Of a stretch of 40,499 nucleotides of DNA, positions 24,801 through 33,372 are shown piece after piece (the first letter of the stretch is position 1; each line of letters begins with the position of its first letter). Under the pieces are notes generated by a model. The model saw nothing but the letters and a program-made list of their open reading frames with translations, was not told where the DNA came from and did not search any database. The position numbers were made by a program, and so were the translations under genes. The stretch is from an uncultured Bacteroidia bacterium (GTDB lineage Bacteria > Bacteroidota > Bacteroidia > Bacteroidales > Prolixibacteraceae), in the NCBI GenBank assembly GCA_903927965.1, contig CAIYPA010000126.1:1-40499 (forward strand), written 5' to 3'.

Positions 24801-25638
24801 AGAAGGTACGGAAATTGGCCTCGCTCTCGCTCAACGCTTTCTGCGCAATCCTTCGTTGCGAAATGTCCTGAAAAATCCGCAACAGGGCTTTTTGCCCTTT
24901 GAATATCATTCCGGCATGACTGATCTCATAAGTCCTATTGCCCATAAAATGCTGAACCTCAGAAGTACCCGTTTGGCCTATCGCAATTCCGTTCTTTAAA
25001 GGGCATATTTCACATTGTGAATGGTTATCGCAATAGAGATCCCAGCACTTTTTGCCGACAACGTAATTACCATATTCACTTTCAAGTTTCCCGCTTTGAA
25101 AAAGGATATTTCCCTCTTCGTCGATCACATCCATTCCAAAAGGTATGGTTTGCAAGATCGACTGGTTAAACTCGTTGCTCTCCTTTAGCGTTTTGTTGAG
25201 CCGCGTTAGTTCTATGGTTGATTGCTCCAGAAGATCGTGTTGTTCACGCAATTGTTGTTTTTGATTGTACAATTCGAGAAAAACCTTGACCTTACTTTTA
25301 AGGATTTTTGGACTAAATGGTTTGATGAGGTAATCGACAACGCCTGCTTCGTAGTATTCCTCCATTTTTGATTCGTCCATCAACTGGGCGGTAATAAAAA
25401 TGATGGGCACGATTTCAGGGTTTCTTTCATTTTGGATTTCCCTGCCCAATTCAACACCATCCATAATCGGCATATGGATGTCGATTAAAGCAATGGCAAT
25501 TTCCTGATCCTTTATTTTTGATAATGCTTCTATTCCCGAAAATGCTGTGATAAGGTCAACATCAAGCCTTCCCAGAATATTTTGGATCAAATTCAGGTTT
25601 GTCTCAATATCATCAACAATAAGGATTTTGGGTTTCAT
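21823..25638 (-). CDS. receiver / multi-PAS sensor histidine kinase
   Basis: The 1271-residue protein starts with a receiver domain (1-125; D53 in ALIDIHMPIMDG, K in LIKPFSP), then a coiled coil and about seven consecutive PAS domains (roughly 155-1010). The kinase core has an H-box MAHEINQPL with the phosphohistidine near 1030, N-box ILNLLTNAKDAL, and G boxes IKDNGIGVSP and GIGTGLGLSVS. There is no transmembrane segment or signal peptide, so it senses cytoplasmic cues or receives input from another kinase through its receiver. The first PAS carries KKCWDLYCDNHSQCEICPL, a Cys cluster that could bind metal or sense redox state. It is translationally coupled to the NtrC-type regulator downstream. 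Confidence 0.95.
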   Translation of the reverse strand: MKPKILIVDDIETNLNLIQNILGRLDVDLITAFSGIEALSKIKDQEIAIALIDIHMPIMDGVELGREIQNERNPEIVPIIFITAQLMDESKMEEYYEAGVVDYLIKPFSPKILKSKVKVFLELYNQKQQLREQHDLLEQSTIELTRLNKTLKESNEFNQSILQTIPFGMDVIDEEGNILFQSGKLESEYGNYVVGKKCWDLYCDNHSQCEICPLKNGIAIGQTGTSEVQHFMGNRTYEISHAGMIFKGQKALLRIFQDISQRRIAQKALSESEANFRTFFETITDLIVVATPEGRILFTNNALEQKLGYSRDEITSMHVLDLNPPESRDIANEIFSSMIRKERETCPLPVVSKSGILVPAESRVWSGRWSGTDCLFCIIEDKSKEQEARDLFERLFRNNPTLMALSVMPEQTFIDVNNAFLGVLGYSLEEVIGKTVLELDMFVVPEEQAMVREKLQEHGIISNCELQVRRNDGAILTGLFSGEVIKMQGRQYFLTVMIDISERKKILEELHLSEKKYRQLVELAQEGIWSIDEESKTTYVNPHMTSMLGYAVEEMIGRPLFYFMDEVGKAYASKKLEHRMAGVSERHDFELIHKDGHRIYTSIATSPINSETGNYVGSIALITDVTENKRIEDELRTREKLYRSLFENMLNGFAYCQIQFNDQGVAEDFTYLAVNAAFETLTGLKDTIGRKVSTVIPGIKDSNPDIFQIYGRVAKGGQPERFETYIGPLQMWLWISVYCPGEGFFVAVFDVVTEQKLNEQRILESERMLNSIFENLPLMVFVKDAQDLRFIRLNKVGEELLGLSKDNMIGKSDYDFFPKEEADFFVECDRKVLESKNLEDIPEEKIQTRFNGIRILHTKKIPIINSLGEPEFLLGISEDITVRKQIEDALKESERMYRTLLNASPEGIVILDMEERIIEVSNITVEIFGAKNKNEFLGQDLFRFIPDNETEKLKDVLRKTLFEGLVQNVEFVLKTKNQVQFICELSTTLIQESDGRPKSYMAILRDISERKRIENQLIRTERLVSLGEMASAMAHEINQPLLSISLGIDNLLMKIQQSKSVDQNYFHNKSEKIFEDILRIGRIIDHVRAFSRDHDEFILSSFDINESINNAISMISEQFKHHGILMTVKLDPHVHPIIGNTYRFEQVILNLLTNAKDALDEKTRSTNTFYEKSITIRSYHDYKTNFVEIKDNGIGVSPQDIDRIMLPFFTTKEVGIGTGLGLSVSFGIIKELNGNIDIESKINSGTLFRISLPIKQEKDKFIKDNPSSTKS

Positions 25639-25693
25639 AGCCAGCTAATTCGTTATTGAATTACTTTTCATTTTCTTTGCGGAAATTTTCGTG

Positions 25694-25701
25694 CAAATGT
25701 A
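25694..25701 (-). promoter_or_regulatory. Bacteroidota -7 element upstream of the sensor kinase
   Basis: On the minus strand this reads TACATTTG (TAnnTTTG), 56 bases before the kinase start. A TTG at 25720-25718 is closer than the usual -33 spacing, so only the -7 element is supported. Confidence 0.45.
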
Positions 25702-25804
25702 GTAAATTCATCGGGTTCAACGATGGCGGAAAAAGAATAAACCTTGGCTGAAAGATCCATAAAAAGTTTATTTTTAATTGTTTATATTCCAATCATAAAC
25801 AACC

Positions 25805-26167
25805 CTAATGAACACCATCATTTTTGGCAATCCTCCTCACCTCCACACTATTGCCATCACCTTGCAGGACAGGACAACCCTTTGCAAATTCAACTGCCTC
25901 ATCGACAGTTTCGGCTTTTACAATCAGGTAACCACCAATGGTCTCCTTCGTTTCACCGAAAGCCCCGAAGGTAACCACGTTTCCATATCTCACGACCTTT
26001 GCATCCTTGAAAAGTAATCCCGTGCCTCCAACGAATTTGCCCTGGGAAGCAATACTTTTGATCCACTCCATTGTTTGGTCCATCCAGATCTGCATTTGTT
26101 CCGGTGATGCAATCTTGCTCCTGTCCTGGTGCCTCATAATCAATGCATATTCATCCATCTTTATCAT
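25805..26167 (-). CDS. YciI-like (YCII/DGPF domain) protein
   Basis: The 120-residue protein has the small alpha/beta dimeric fold typical of YCII-related proteins: EYALIMRHQD, then MDQTMEWIKSIASQGKFVGGTGLL, TKETIGGYLIVKAETVDEAVEFAKGCPVL. The family's role is poorly known; members are used as stand-alone putative enzymes or with ECF sigma factors. No sigma gene is adjacent here. The start at 26167 (MIKMDEYAL) and the ATG at 26158 (MDEYALIM) are both possible. It follows the restriction-modification gene by 18 bases and could share its transcript. Confidence 0.83.
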   Translation of the reverse strand: MIKMDEYALIMRHQDRSKIASPEQMQIWMDQTMEWIKSIASQGKFVGGTGLLFKDAKVVRYGNVVTFGAFGETKETIGGYLIVKAETVDEAVEFAKGCPVLQGDGNSVEVRRIAKNDGVH

Positions 26168-26185
26168 TATTAGTTATTCTGAATT

Positions 26186-29100
26186 CTATTTTATGCTTTT
26201 TCCGATTAATTCAATTTCTTCAGCAGTCAAGCCATAAAGCACGTACACCAGTTGGTCGATTTCCGATTCAATGTAAGAAGTATCACAATTACTATTTTGA
26301 GATCTTAAGCGTAAAATCTTATCCGACAGAGCAGAAAGATCGTCCTTAAATAAACTAAAGTTTTTATGGACGGTGAAACTACTTACGTAACTGATTTTTA
26401 ATCTGACGAAGCCACCTCTTACATAATCGCAGGTATTCATGAGATAGAATTTACATAGTGAAGAGTTTAACAGTGCCAATAATGAAGTATCCTCAGTAAT
26501 AATCAAATGATTATTGTCATTGCCATAATAGCCTTGTGAATCATATGCGAAGCAATTGATCACATCGCTTATCCCTGGCCATACGATTTTTATTTTTTCA
26601 AATTCACTATAATAATCGCAAGCTCTTAATTCCCACCAATAATCACCCATGTCGGAACGCTTTTCGGCTTTTTCTTTGTAAAATTTAAGATGGTCAGCTA
26701 TAGCGGGATAGTTTTTGACAAACCATGCCCAAGCCACATTTTCAGGCATTGTACCATATCGAGGCACGGGCTCAGAAATATGGTAGGGACTATCCTCAGG
26801 TAAATTTTTTCTGATTGTAAACCCTTTTGGAATAAGGATCAACCATTTATCGCTAATTGGCTGTTGATAACGTTTAATATCCCTTCCAGCCAGGAATGGT
26901 CTGATTAGTTCGATACTATTAGGATCATCCTCAATAAGTTTGTTTTTTGTTCCTTCGTCAATAACAAATGCTTCATTTAAGCCAGTCAATATTCCTCTAA
27001 ATATCTGACCATCAAAATATTCATGAAGTGGTTTGCCGCTATATTTTATCTTTTGAATGAGATTTTGAACAGTTTCATTTACCAATTTCCAGCCACCAAC
27101 ATCCAATTGGTCTTGGGCTACAAAGAACTTTCTCTCCTCAATGGATGTTTCCATGATCCTAGAGGAAGAAACCGTATTGACAACAGCTACTTTAATTGAA
27201 TTTGATTGTGTTGAGGATTTTTCTAAAGCCAACAAACAAGGATAAGTGGTTGCCTCATCGAACACCGTTAATTCCCCAAAGTCAATAATTGAACGAATTG
27301 TGAATTGTTTTACCCAATTCCTTAATTTGATCCCATAATTAGCCCGCATCCATTTGTTGGGCAAAATATAAGAAATTGTACCGCCATTTTTCAGAATATT
27401 TATTCCCCGTTCAACAAAAAAGACATATAAATCGGCGATTCCCGTAAAAGATTGATAGTTAGATTGAAGATAAGGTTTGATAGAACTCAGTTCTTCCTGC
27501 CTTATATAGGGTGGGTTTCCGATTACAACATCAAAACCCATAAAATCACCGTTTTCATTCAGCACTTCGGGAAACTCGAACCGCCATTCAAAGGCATTGG
27601 CAAACAATTTGCTCTTTTGCAATTGTTCAAGTTCAGTTGTTAGTTTTCCTAATTCAACCCCTATTTTTACTTTTTGTTTTTCCAGCCCTTCTTTATTCTC
27701 GTGTTCAAATACATGATTTGATTTGAATTTGTCCAGATATTCCTCGCTCTTTTTGGCTATAAGCCTTTCAAGCGTAACAATTCGCGGGTCCCGATACCGA
27801 AATATTTCAATAAACGAATTGATATTCTCATTAATCCTGCGTTTTAATTGTTTGTCATCGGTACGTTTATATTCATCCACCCAAAAACGATATTGCTGCA
27901 ACCTGTCTTTAAAATTGGCTATTCTATCAGAAACATCGTCACTAAGTTTGTATCTGCTTATTAATGAGTTTCCACATTTAATATTAATATCAATATTTGG
28001 AAGGGTTTCAAGTTCGCGTTCGTTTTTATAGTAAGTATTTTTCAATAATTCGATCCACAGACGCAACCGACAAATCTTTACAGAATTGGGGTTGATGTCA
28101 ACGCCAAATAAACAATTCTCTATAATCGTCTGTTTTTCATGGAACAAGGTTTCCTGAACCCGTTGGCTTTCCCTGCTGGCGCAGTTGTATTCAAAAAAAT
28201 CGCCATCCTCGTCGGTTACCATCAATTCGTCGTTTACCACTTCAAAATGATATTCCTTCAATCGTTTCCCCTTCCTATCCATTAGAATTTTCAAGTCACT
28301 TTTAATTGCAATCATCTCATTCAGTGCCGAAACCAGGAAGTGTCCGGAACCAACTGCCGGGTCACAGATTTTCAAACCATTGATGATCTGGTTTGCTTCG
28401 TAACGGTCTTCAATCTTGTTGTAAAGTGAAGTAATATCGGTGCAGTTCCAACCTTTGGATTGATTGAATCTCTGAATCACCGCTTTACGGATGGTTTCAC
28501 GGCACATGTACATTGTGATAAATCCAGGTGTAAAAAAAGAGCCATCTTTGTAACCATTAATTTTTTCAAAAATCAATCCGAGTACAGAGGCATTGATCAA
28601 CGTCTTGTTGTCCTCCTGAATTTCTTCGCTCCCTTCACTGGCAAAATCGTAAGCATTCAGAAAATCAAAAAAATATTGTAGCGGGTTAATTGGCCCCACC
28701 CGTTTTTTCCCTGTATCGTCCTTTAATACAGTTGACGTATAAACAGGCATTGTCTTATCATTGCGCAATTGGCTGATAAAAAAAGTGGCATGCTCTATCT
28801 CAGTTGGTTCAAACAACGAACTATTTAAATAAGGGACTTTTACATAGGTTATTTTAACATCTTCGTGGCGTTCATCATGCCTTCTGGCTAATACCTGAAA
28901 GAAAAGGCTGTTCAAATTATCGTAATCCCTGATCTTTCCCAAATTCAGAAATTCGTACGATTTATCCCCTTTGTGATAGGTAACCAACTGGGCTTCCAAC
29001 AATTTCAGGAATAAAATCCGATTGATCCAGGTGATGCACAATTCAAGACCAACATTAAAAAGCCTTTCCTGTAAATTTGCCGCAAATTGACCGGGGTTTT

Positions 29101-30013
29101 CGAGCCTCGAAACCTTATCTAGGCTATCTAATTGAATTATAGCATTTTCTATTAATGAGCCAGAATTTCGTTCGCCTTCCTTGTTTCGCCCAATTATTTT
29201 TTTGCTGCCATCTTTGGTTTCGGTCAACCCAATTAGATGGAGGAGTTCGTTGTAAAAACGTTTGTCTAGGCTGTTGCTGTCGTTGGCAAATGGCAGTTTT
29301 AAAAGATGTTCCGGCGAAAGCAGTTTAAACAAGGCAATAAGCTGATTGTCATCATTTTTATCTTTGTTGCGAAGTGGTTTTTCGTAATCACGGATATCAA
29401 AGTGTGCAAATTCGATTTCGTGATTGATTTCTGAAATAAAGGGTTCCACAATCTGTTTGTAGAAAAAATCAGTTTTTGTATCTGCCAACCTTCCACTTTC
29501 AAAATCGGTGAATTGCTTCACAAATTTCGAGTTTTGGGCAAATAGCCTGTCAAAAAGGGTTGCATCAAAAATAAACCACTCGTTGATATTGGTGGCAATC
29601 AGGTATTTGATTTCAATGTTTTTCTGTGTAATCCGTTCACGCAGGTAATACAAAACCAATTCCTGAAAGGCTTTGACATTGATATTGTCCTTTGTTGCCA
29701 TCTCGACCTTATTGCCAGGTTTTTTAGCTTCGATGATGACCCCGACGGTATGTGTAGCTTTATCTCCGTTGTGAATTACAAGGTCGTTCCTGCCCTTGGT
29801 ATTAATGAAATGATTGGGTTCGTACCATGTTTTCTTTAAAAAGTCGATGACCAGGTTCTTATGGAACTCTTCTGATTCGGAGTCATTGATCCTGTCAAGC
29901 AATTGGATCAGATAAGTCTTGAAGCGTTCGATATCAGACCTGTTAGGTTTTACTTTCAAAAAGGCTTTGTTGAGCGCATTCCGTGGTTTCAAGATTCGAA
30001 GTTGATCAGACAT
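26186..30013 (-). CDS. type IIG restriction enzyme / adenine-specific DNA methyltransferase
   Basis: This single chain is expected to both methylate and cleave DNA. The 1275-residue protein has an N-terminal PD-(D/E)XK-type nuclease (about 40-130) with GRNDLVI near 74 and IIEAKKPG near 94. A helical linker follows, then the gamma-class N6-adenine methyltransferase with motif I CDPAVGSGHFLVSALNEM near 551 and motif IV VVIGNPPYIRQ near 834. The C-terminal part (about 1000-1270) is a TaqI-C/Eco57I-like target recognition domain (EYFDGQIFRGILTGLNEAFVID, GGFVRLKISYVSSF). Composition drops towards the 3' end (47% and 40% GC early, 27-30% in later lines counted). No separate modification or specificity gene is adjacent. 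The recognition site cannot be told from sequence. Confidence 0.92.
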   Translation of the reverse strand: MSDQLRILKPRNALNKAFLKVKPNRSDIERFKTYLIQLLDRINDSESEEFHKNLVIDFLKKTWYEPNHFINTKGRNDLVIHNGDKATHTVGVIIEAKKPGNKVEMATKDNINVKAFQELVLYYLRERITQKNIEIKYLIATNINEWFIFDATLFDRLFAQNSKFVKQFTDFESGRLADTKTDFFYKQIVEPFISEINHEIEFAHFDIRDYEKPLRNKDKNDDNQLIALFKLLSPEHLLKLPFANDSNSLDKRFYNELLHLIGLTETKDGSKKIIGRNKEGERNSGSLIENAIIQLDSLDKVSRLENPGQFAANLQERLFNVGLELCITWINRILFLKLLEAQLVTYHKGDKSYEFLNLGKIRDYDNLNSLFFQVLARRHDERHEDVKITYVKVPYLNSSLFEPTEIEHATFFISQLRNDKTMPVYTSTVLKDDTGKKRVGPINPLQYFFDFLNAYDFASEGSEEIQEDNKTLINASVLGLIFEKINGYKDGSFFTPGFITMYMCRETIRKAVIQRFNQSKGWNCTDITSLYNKIEDRYEANQIINGLKICDPAVGSGHFLVSALNEMIAIKSDLKILMDRKGKRLKEYHFEVVNDELMVTDEDGDFFEYNCASRESQRVQETLFHEKQTIIENCLFGVDINPNSVKICRLRLWIELLKNTYYKNERELETLPNIDINIKCGNSLISRYKLSDDVSDRIANFKDRLQQYRFWVDEYKRTDDKQLKRRINENINSFIEIFRYRDPRIVTLERLIAKKSEEYLDKFKSNHVFEHENKEGLEKQKVKIGVELGKLTTELEQLQKSKLFANAFEWRFEFPEVLNENGDFMGFDVVIGNPPYIRQEELSSIKPYLQSNYQSFTGIADLYVFFVERGINILKNGGTISYILPNKWMRANYGIKLRNWVKQFTIRSIIDFGELTVFDEATTYPCLLALEKSSTQSNSIKVAVVNTVSSSRIMETSIEERKFFVAQDQLDVGGWKLVNETVQNLIQKIKYSGKPLHEYFDGQIFRGILTGLNEAFVIDEGTKNKLIEDDPNSIELIRPFLAGRDIKRYQQPISDKWLILIPKGFTIRKNLPEDSPYHISEPVPRYGTMPENVAWAWFVKNYPAIADHLKFYKEKAEKRSDMGDYWWELRACDYYSEFEKIKIVWPGISDVINCFAYDSQGYYGNDNNHLIITEDTSLLALLNSSLCKFYLMNTCDYVRGGFVRLKISYVSSFTVHKNFSLFKDDLSALSDKILRLRSQNSNCDTSYIESEIDQLVYVLYGLTAEEIELIGKSIK

Positions 30014-30014
30014 A

Positions 30015-30047
30015 GTTTATAAAGTCAATTTTATAAACACAAATATA
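30015..30047 (-). promoter_or_regulatory. promoter with operator-like palindrome for the type IIG gene
   Basis: A perfect 9-bp inverted repeat, GTTTATAAA (30015-30023) and TTTATAAAC (30030-30038) with a 6-base centre, ends one base from the ATG. TATATTTG on the minus strand (30047-30040), a match to TAnnTTTG, adjoins it, so the palindrome covers the expected transcription start and leader. A bound repressor there would block expression of the restriction enzyme. The -33 element is not clear. Confidence 0.6.
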
Positions 30048-30101
30048 GCATTATTTAAGAGTGGAGATATAAATTGACAAAGCATTGCCAGCAGCCCTTC
30101 A

Positions 30102-31526
30102 TCATCTTAAATTTTCTGTCCTGCTTGCATCGAGTCGGAGGAAAATAAACAACAACACTGTAAAAGCCCAAAGTGAAGAACCACCATAGCTGAAAAAGGG
30201 AAGTGGTATCCCTATCACGGGAGCGATCCCAATGGTCATGGAGATATTAATGGCAATGTGGAAAAACAAAATACAGGCGACACCGTAACCGTAAACCCGG
30301 CTAAATTGAGATCTTTGCCTTTCGGCAAGGGTAATCAGGCGGACCAATAAAAACAGGAAAAGGCCCACAACAACAGTTGATCCGACAAATCCCCACTCTT
30401 CACCCACGGTACAGAAAATAAAGTCGGTGCTTTGCTCCGGAACAAAATTATATTTGGTTTGCGTCCCCTGAAGAAATCCTTTCCCCAGTAAACCACCCGA
30501 GCCAATCGCAATCTTCGATTGATTCAGATTATAACCTTTATTTAATTTGTCGATTTTGATCCCTAACAACTGATCTATACGGTCACGTTGGTGAGCAGCC
30601 ATTACGTTATTATAGAAGTAGTTGACAGAGACTGAAATACCAACTGCAAAAAGGAAAAACAGGAAAATTCTCCAGGCCTCCCTTATATGATTGATTATTC
30701 CATACACGATGAACAATACCCCAACAATCGCAGTCGTTATCAATAACAATTGAAATGGTGTGCCACCAAGACCGACCAAGGCATCAATCGTCCAAATTAA
30801 TCCAAAAATTCCCGAAACACTAACAAAACCGACAAGTGTCTCTTTAACACTTTGACGTAGAAAACCATAAGTGGCAACGGAAATGGAGAGTAGGAAGACA
30901 AGCATTTGAAACTCATTGATCAGCAGGGAGAGAATAAAAAGTGTTGCGGCTGCAAAACCCCAAAAAAGTACCATACCGTTAAGCCCTTCCCTGAAAAATA
31001 CAAGGATAAATACGCCAAATACAAGTGCAGAACCTGTGTCGTTTTGCAAAATAATCAGAATGGCAGGAACCCCAATCAACGCGCCCAAAATCAGATAGGA
31101 ATTCATTTTTTGCATCTTAAATTCGAACTGACTGAGGCATTTTGCGATGGCCAGGTTGGTCGCAAATTTTCCCAATTCAGCTGGTTGCAGTGCCACCCCA
31201 CCAATTTCAAACCAGGCACGCGCCCCATTGATCTCTTTACCAAAAATCAGGACTGCAACAAGAAGAAAAATTGTTATTCCGTAAATATGGTACGCGAAGG
31301 CAGCATAAAACTTACTGTCAACGGTAAGCACCATGATTGCTAGGAAAGCACCCGCGATGATCCAGATCAACTGCTTTCCATAACGCTGACCCATATCGAG
31401 AATACTTTGATGCTCGTCGCTATAAACTGCCGCATAAATATTGATCCATCCCAGTATCACAAGTGTCAGATAGACAATGACTGATATCCAGTCGAGGTTG
31501 AGCCATATGTTGTTACGTGATTTCAA
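30102..31526 (-). CDS. rodA: peptidoglycan glycosyltransferase RodA
   Basis: RodA is the SEDS-family polymerase of the elongasome, working with PBP2. With a TTG start at 31526 (MKSRNNIWLNLDWISVIVYL) the protein has 474 residues and about ten membrane segments. SEDS motifs include FEIGGVALQPAELGKFA, LQNDTGSALVFG, GSGGLLGKGFLQGTQTKYNFVPEQSTDFIFC (in parts) and PLPFFSYGGSSLW. The open frame upstream to 31787 has no homology and lies inside mrdA. The TTG overlaps the mrdA stop codon in TTGA, which supports this start through coupling. It is the last gene of the shape operon. Confidence 0.94.
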   Translation of the reverse strand: MKSRNNIWLNLDWISVIVYLTLVILGWINIYAAVYSDEHQSILDMGQRYGKQLIWIIAGAFLAIMVLTVDSKFYAAFAYHIYGITIFLLVAVLIFGKEINGARAWFEIGGVALQPAELGKFATNLAIAKCLSQFEFKMQKMNSYLILGALIGVPAILIILQNDTGSALVFGVFILVFFREGLNGMVLFWGFAAATLFILSLLINEFQMLVFLLSISVATYGFLRQSVKETLVGFVSVSGIFGLIWTIDALVGLGGTPFQLLLITTAIVGVLFIVYGIINHIREAWRIFLFFLFAVGISVSVNYFYNNVMAAHQRDRIDQLLGIKIDKLNKGYNLNQSKIAIGSGGLLGKGFLQGTQTKYNFVPEQSTDFIFCTVGEEWGFVGSTVVVGLFLFLLVRLITLAERQRSQFSRVYGYGVACILFFHIAINISMTIGIAPVIGIPLPFFSYGGSSLWAFTVLLFIFLRLDASRTENLR

Positions 31527-33352
31527 TCGCCTGTTTCTATTTTCATGGTGGATATTAAATCGGAGTTCAACATCGCATCTTCGAAATGTTGCCGGTTCTT
31601 TGCGATCTTCCCTCTCAGGTATTTTTCGATGATCAAACTCGCAATTGGTGCGGCATAGCGTGCTCCCCAAACTCCGTTTTCGATATACACGGCAATGGCA
31701 ATCTGTGGATTGATCTTTGGGCCAAATGCCACAAACGCAGAATGGGGCTGGCCATGTGGATTTTGAATCGTACCTGTTTTGCCACAAATAATCACACTGT
31801 CTATTTTAGCAGATTGACGGGCTGTTCCCGCCTCAACGACCTGCTCCATGCCCTGAACAATCATCTCATAATTTTCAAGCCCTGCGTCGATCGTATGCTT
31901 TTCGAATTGCAATACTTTCTGGGATCCATCGTAATCCTGAATGCTCCTGACAAGGTGTGGCGCAATGTAATAACCCCGGTTGGCAATCAAAGATACCATA
32001 TTGGCAAGCTGTAGCGGTGAAAGCAACAACTCGCCCTGACCAATCGACAACGATCTAATTGTCAATGCATTCCAATGGCTTGATCCAAAATATTTATCGT
32101 AATAGGATACAGCCGGGACACTTCCTGAGGTTTCAGCGTATAAATCGCCCCCGATTTTTCGTCCAATTCCCATTTCGAGCAGGTGGTTCCTGAACGCATC
32201 CAACCCTTCGGCCGATGTTGGGTAATGGTTGATTTCGGCCCTGAATGCCTGCCAGAAAAAAGCATTGCACGATTCACGGATCGCAGAAACCAGGCCCAGG
32301 GGTGTTTCGTGGTTGTGTGTGCACACGATCGGGGAGGAACTCGGTCCCTGACAGGAATATCGGACAGATTGCAATATCCCCTCCTGAAGGCCGATCAGGG
32401 CATTTGCCAATTTGAAAGTTGAACCTGGAGGATATGAGGAAGAAATTGCCCTGTTCAACATCGGTTTATAGGGGTCGTTCAACAATACTGCATAATTCTT
32501 TGACCTTTCACGGCCAATAAATAATCCGGGATCGAAGGTTGGGGAACTTGCCAGAATCAAAATCTCGCCGGTTGAAGGCTCGATGGCAACGATACTGCCC
32601 ACTTTGCCAGACAATAAACGCTCGCCATAATTCTGAAGATCAGCATTTAATGTTGATGTCAGGTTTTTACCGATCGAAGCGGCAGTATCAAGGCGTCCTT
32701 GTTCATACGAACCTTTTGGCATATTGTGCACATCGACCATCATATACGAAATCCCTTTTCGACCGCGCAGGTCTTCTTCGTACATTTTTTCGATACCGCT
32801 TTTGCCGATGTAATCGCCACTTTCATAATATGAATTGTTGTCGATCCCTTTTTGGTCAACCTCACCGATGTAGCCCATTACATGTGCCGCCATTTTTGAG
32901 GGGAATTGCCGTAAAGTACGGGCCTGGATAAAAAAACCGGGATATTTAAAGAGTTGTTCCTGAAGAACAGCATAGGTTTGGGATGACAACTGTTTTATAA
33001 TCGGGGAAGGTTTATACATCGAATAGCTGCGGGCGTTTTTGATCTCCCGTGCCAACTCCTCTTTTTCGACCCCGACAATCCTGCAAAATGCGAGGGTGTC
33101 AAATGGTTTCATCTCTCTCGGGGTGATCAGGACATCATAAGCAGCCTGATTGAAAACAAGTAGTTTTCCATTCCGGTCATAAATTAACCCTCTTGCAGGA
33201 AAATTGACCACCCTGCGCAAGACATTGCTTGCTGCAGAAATTTTGTAGGAAGAGTCGAGCACCTGAATTGTAAACAAACGGATTACAATAACAAATGCTA
33301 CCAGTGAGAACAGGCCAATGACGAGGTATTTGCGCTTACTGTAAATGTCCAC
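31523..33352 (-). CDS. mrdA: penicillin-binding protein 2 (elongasome transpeptidase)
   Basis: PBP2 cross-links peptidoglycan during side-wall growth. The 609-residue protein has one N-terminal membrane anchor (YLVIGLFSLVAFVIVIRLF), a dimerisation domain with NFPARGLIYDRNGKLLVFN, and a transpeptidase domain with active-site S-x-x-K as PPGSTFKLANA near 307, SCN (RESCNAFFW) near 362 and KTGT (IICGKTGTIQNPHG) near 525. Length and motif order fit the family. It lies 20 bases after mreD and overlaps rodA by four bases. Confidence 0.96.
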   Translation of the reverse strand: MDIYSKRKYLVIGLFSLVAFVIVIRLFTIQVLDSSYKISAASNVLRRVVNFPARGLIYDRNGKLLVFNQAAYDVLITPREMKPFDTLAFCRIVGVEKEELAREIKNARSYSMYKPSPIIKQLSSQTYAVLQEQLFKYPGFFIQARTLRQFPSKMAAHVMGYIGEVDQKGIDNNSYYESGDYIGKSGIEKMYEEDLRGRKGISYMMVDVHNMPKGSYEQGRLDTAASIGKNLTSTLNADLQNYGERLLSGKVGSIVAIEPSTGEILILASSPTFDPGLFIGRERSKNYAVLLNDPYKPMLNRAISSSYPPGSTFKLANALIGLQEGILQSVRYSCQGPSSSPIVCTHNHETPLGLVSAIRESCNAFFWQAFRAEINHYPTSAEGLDAFRNHLLEMGIGRKIGGDLYAETSGSVPAVSYYDKYFGSSHWNALTIRSLSIGQGELLLSPLQLANMVSLIANRGYYIAPHLVRSIQDYDGSQKVLQFEKHTIDAGLENYEMIVQGMEQVVEAGTARQSAKIDSVIICGKTGTIQNPHGQPHSAFVAFGPKINPQIAIAVYIENGVWGARYAAPIASLIIEKYLRGKIAKNRQHFEDAMLNSDLISTMKIETGD

Positions 33353-33372
33353 TTTTAATGTTTTTTATCCTG

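Noticed and set aside
31527-31787. N-terminal extension of rodA with several cysteines
   Set aside because: It overlaps the mrdA transpeptidase domain in another frame and has no homology; the TTG at 31526 fits better.
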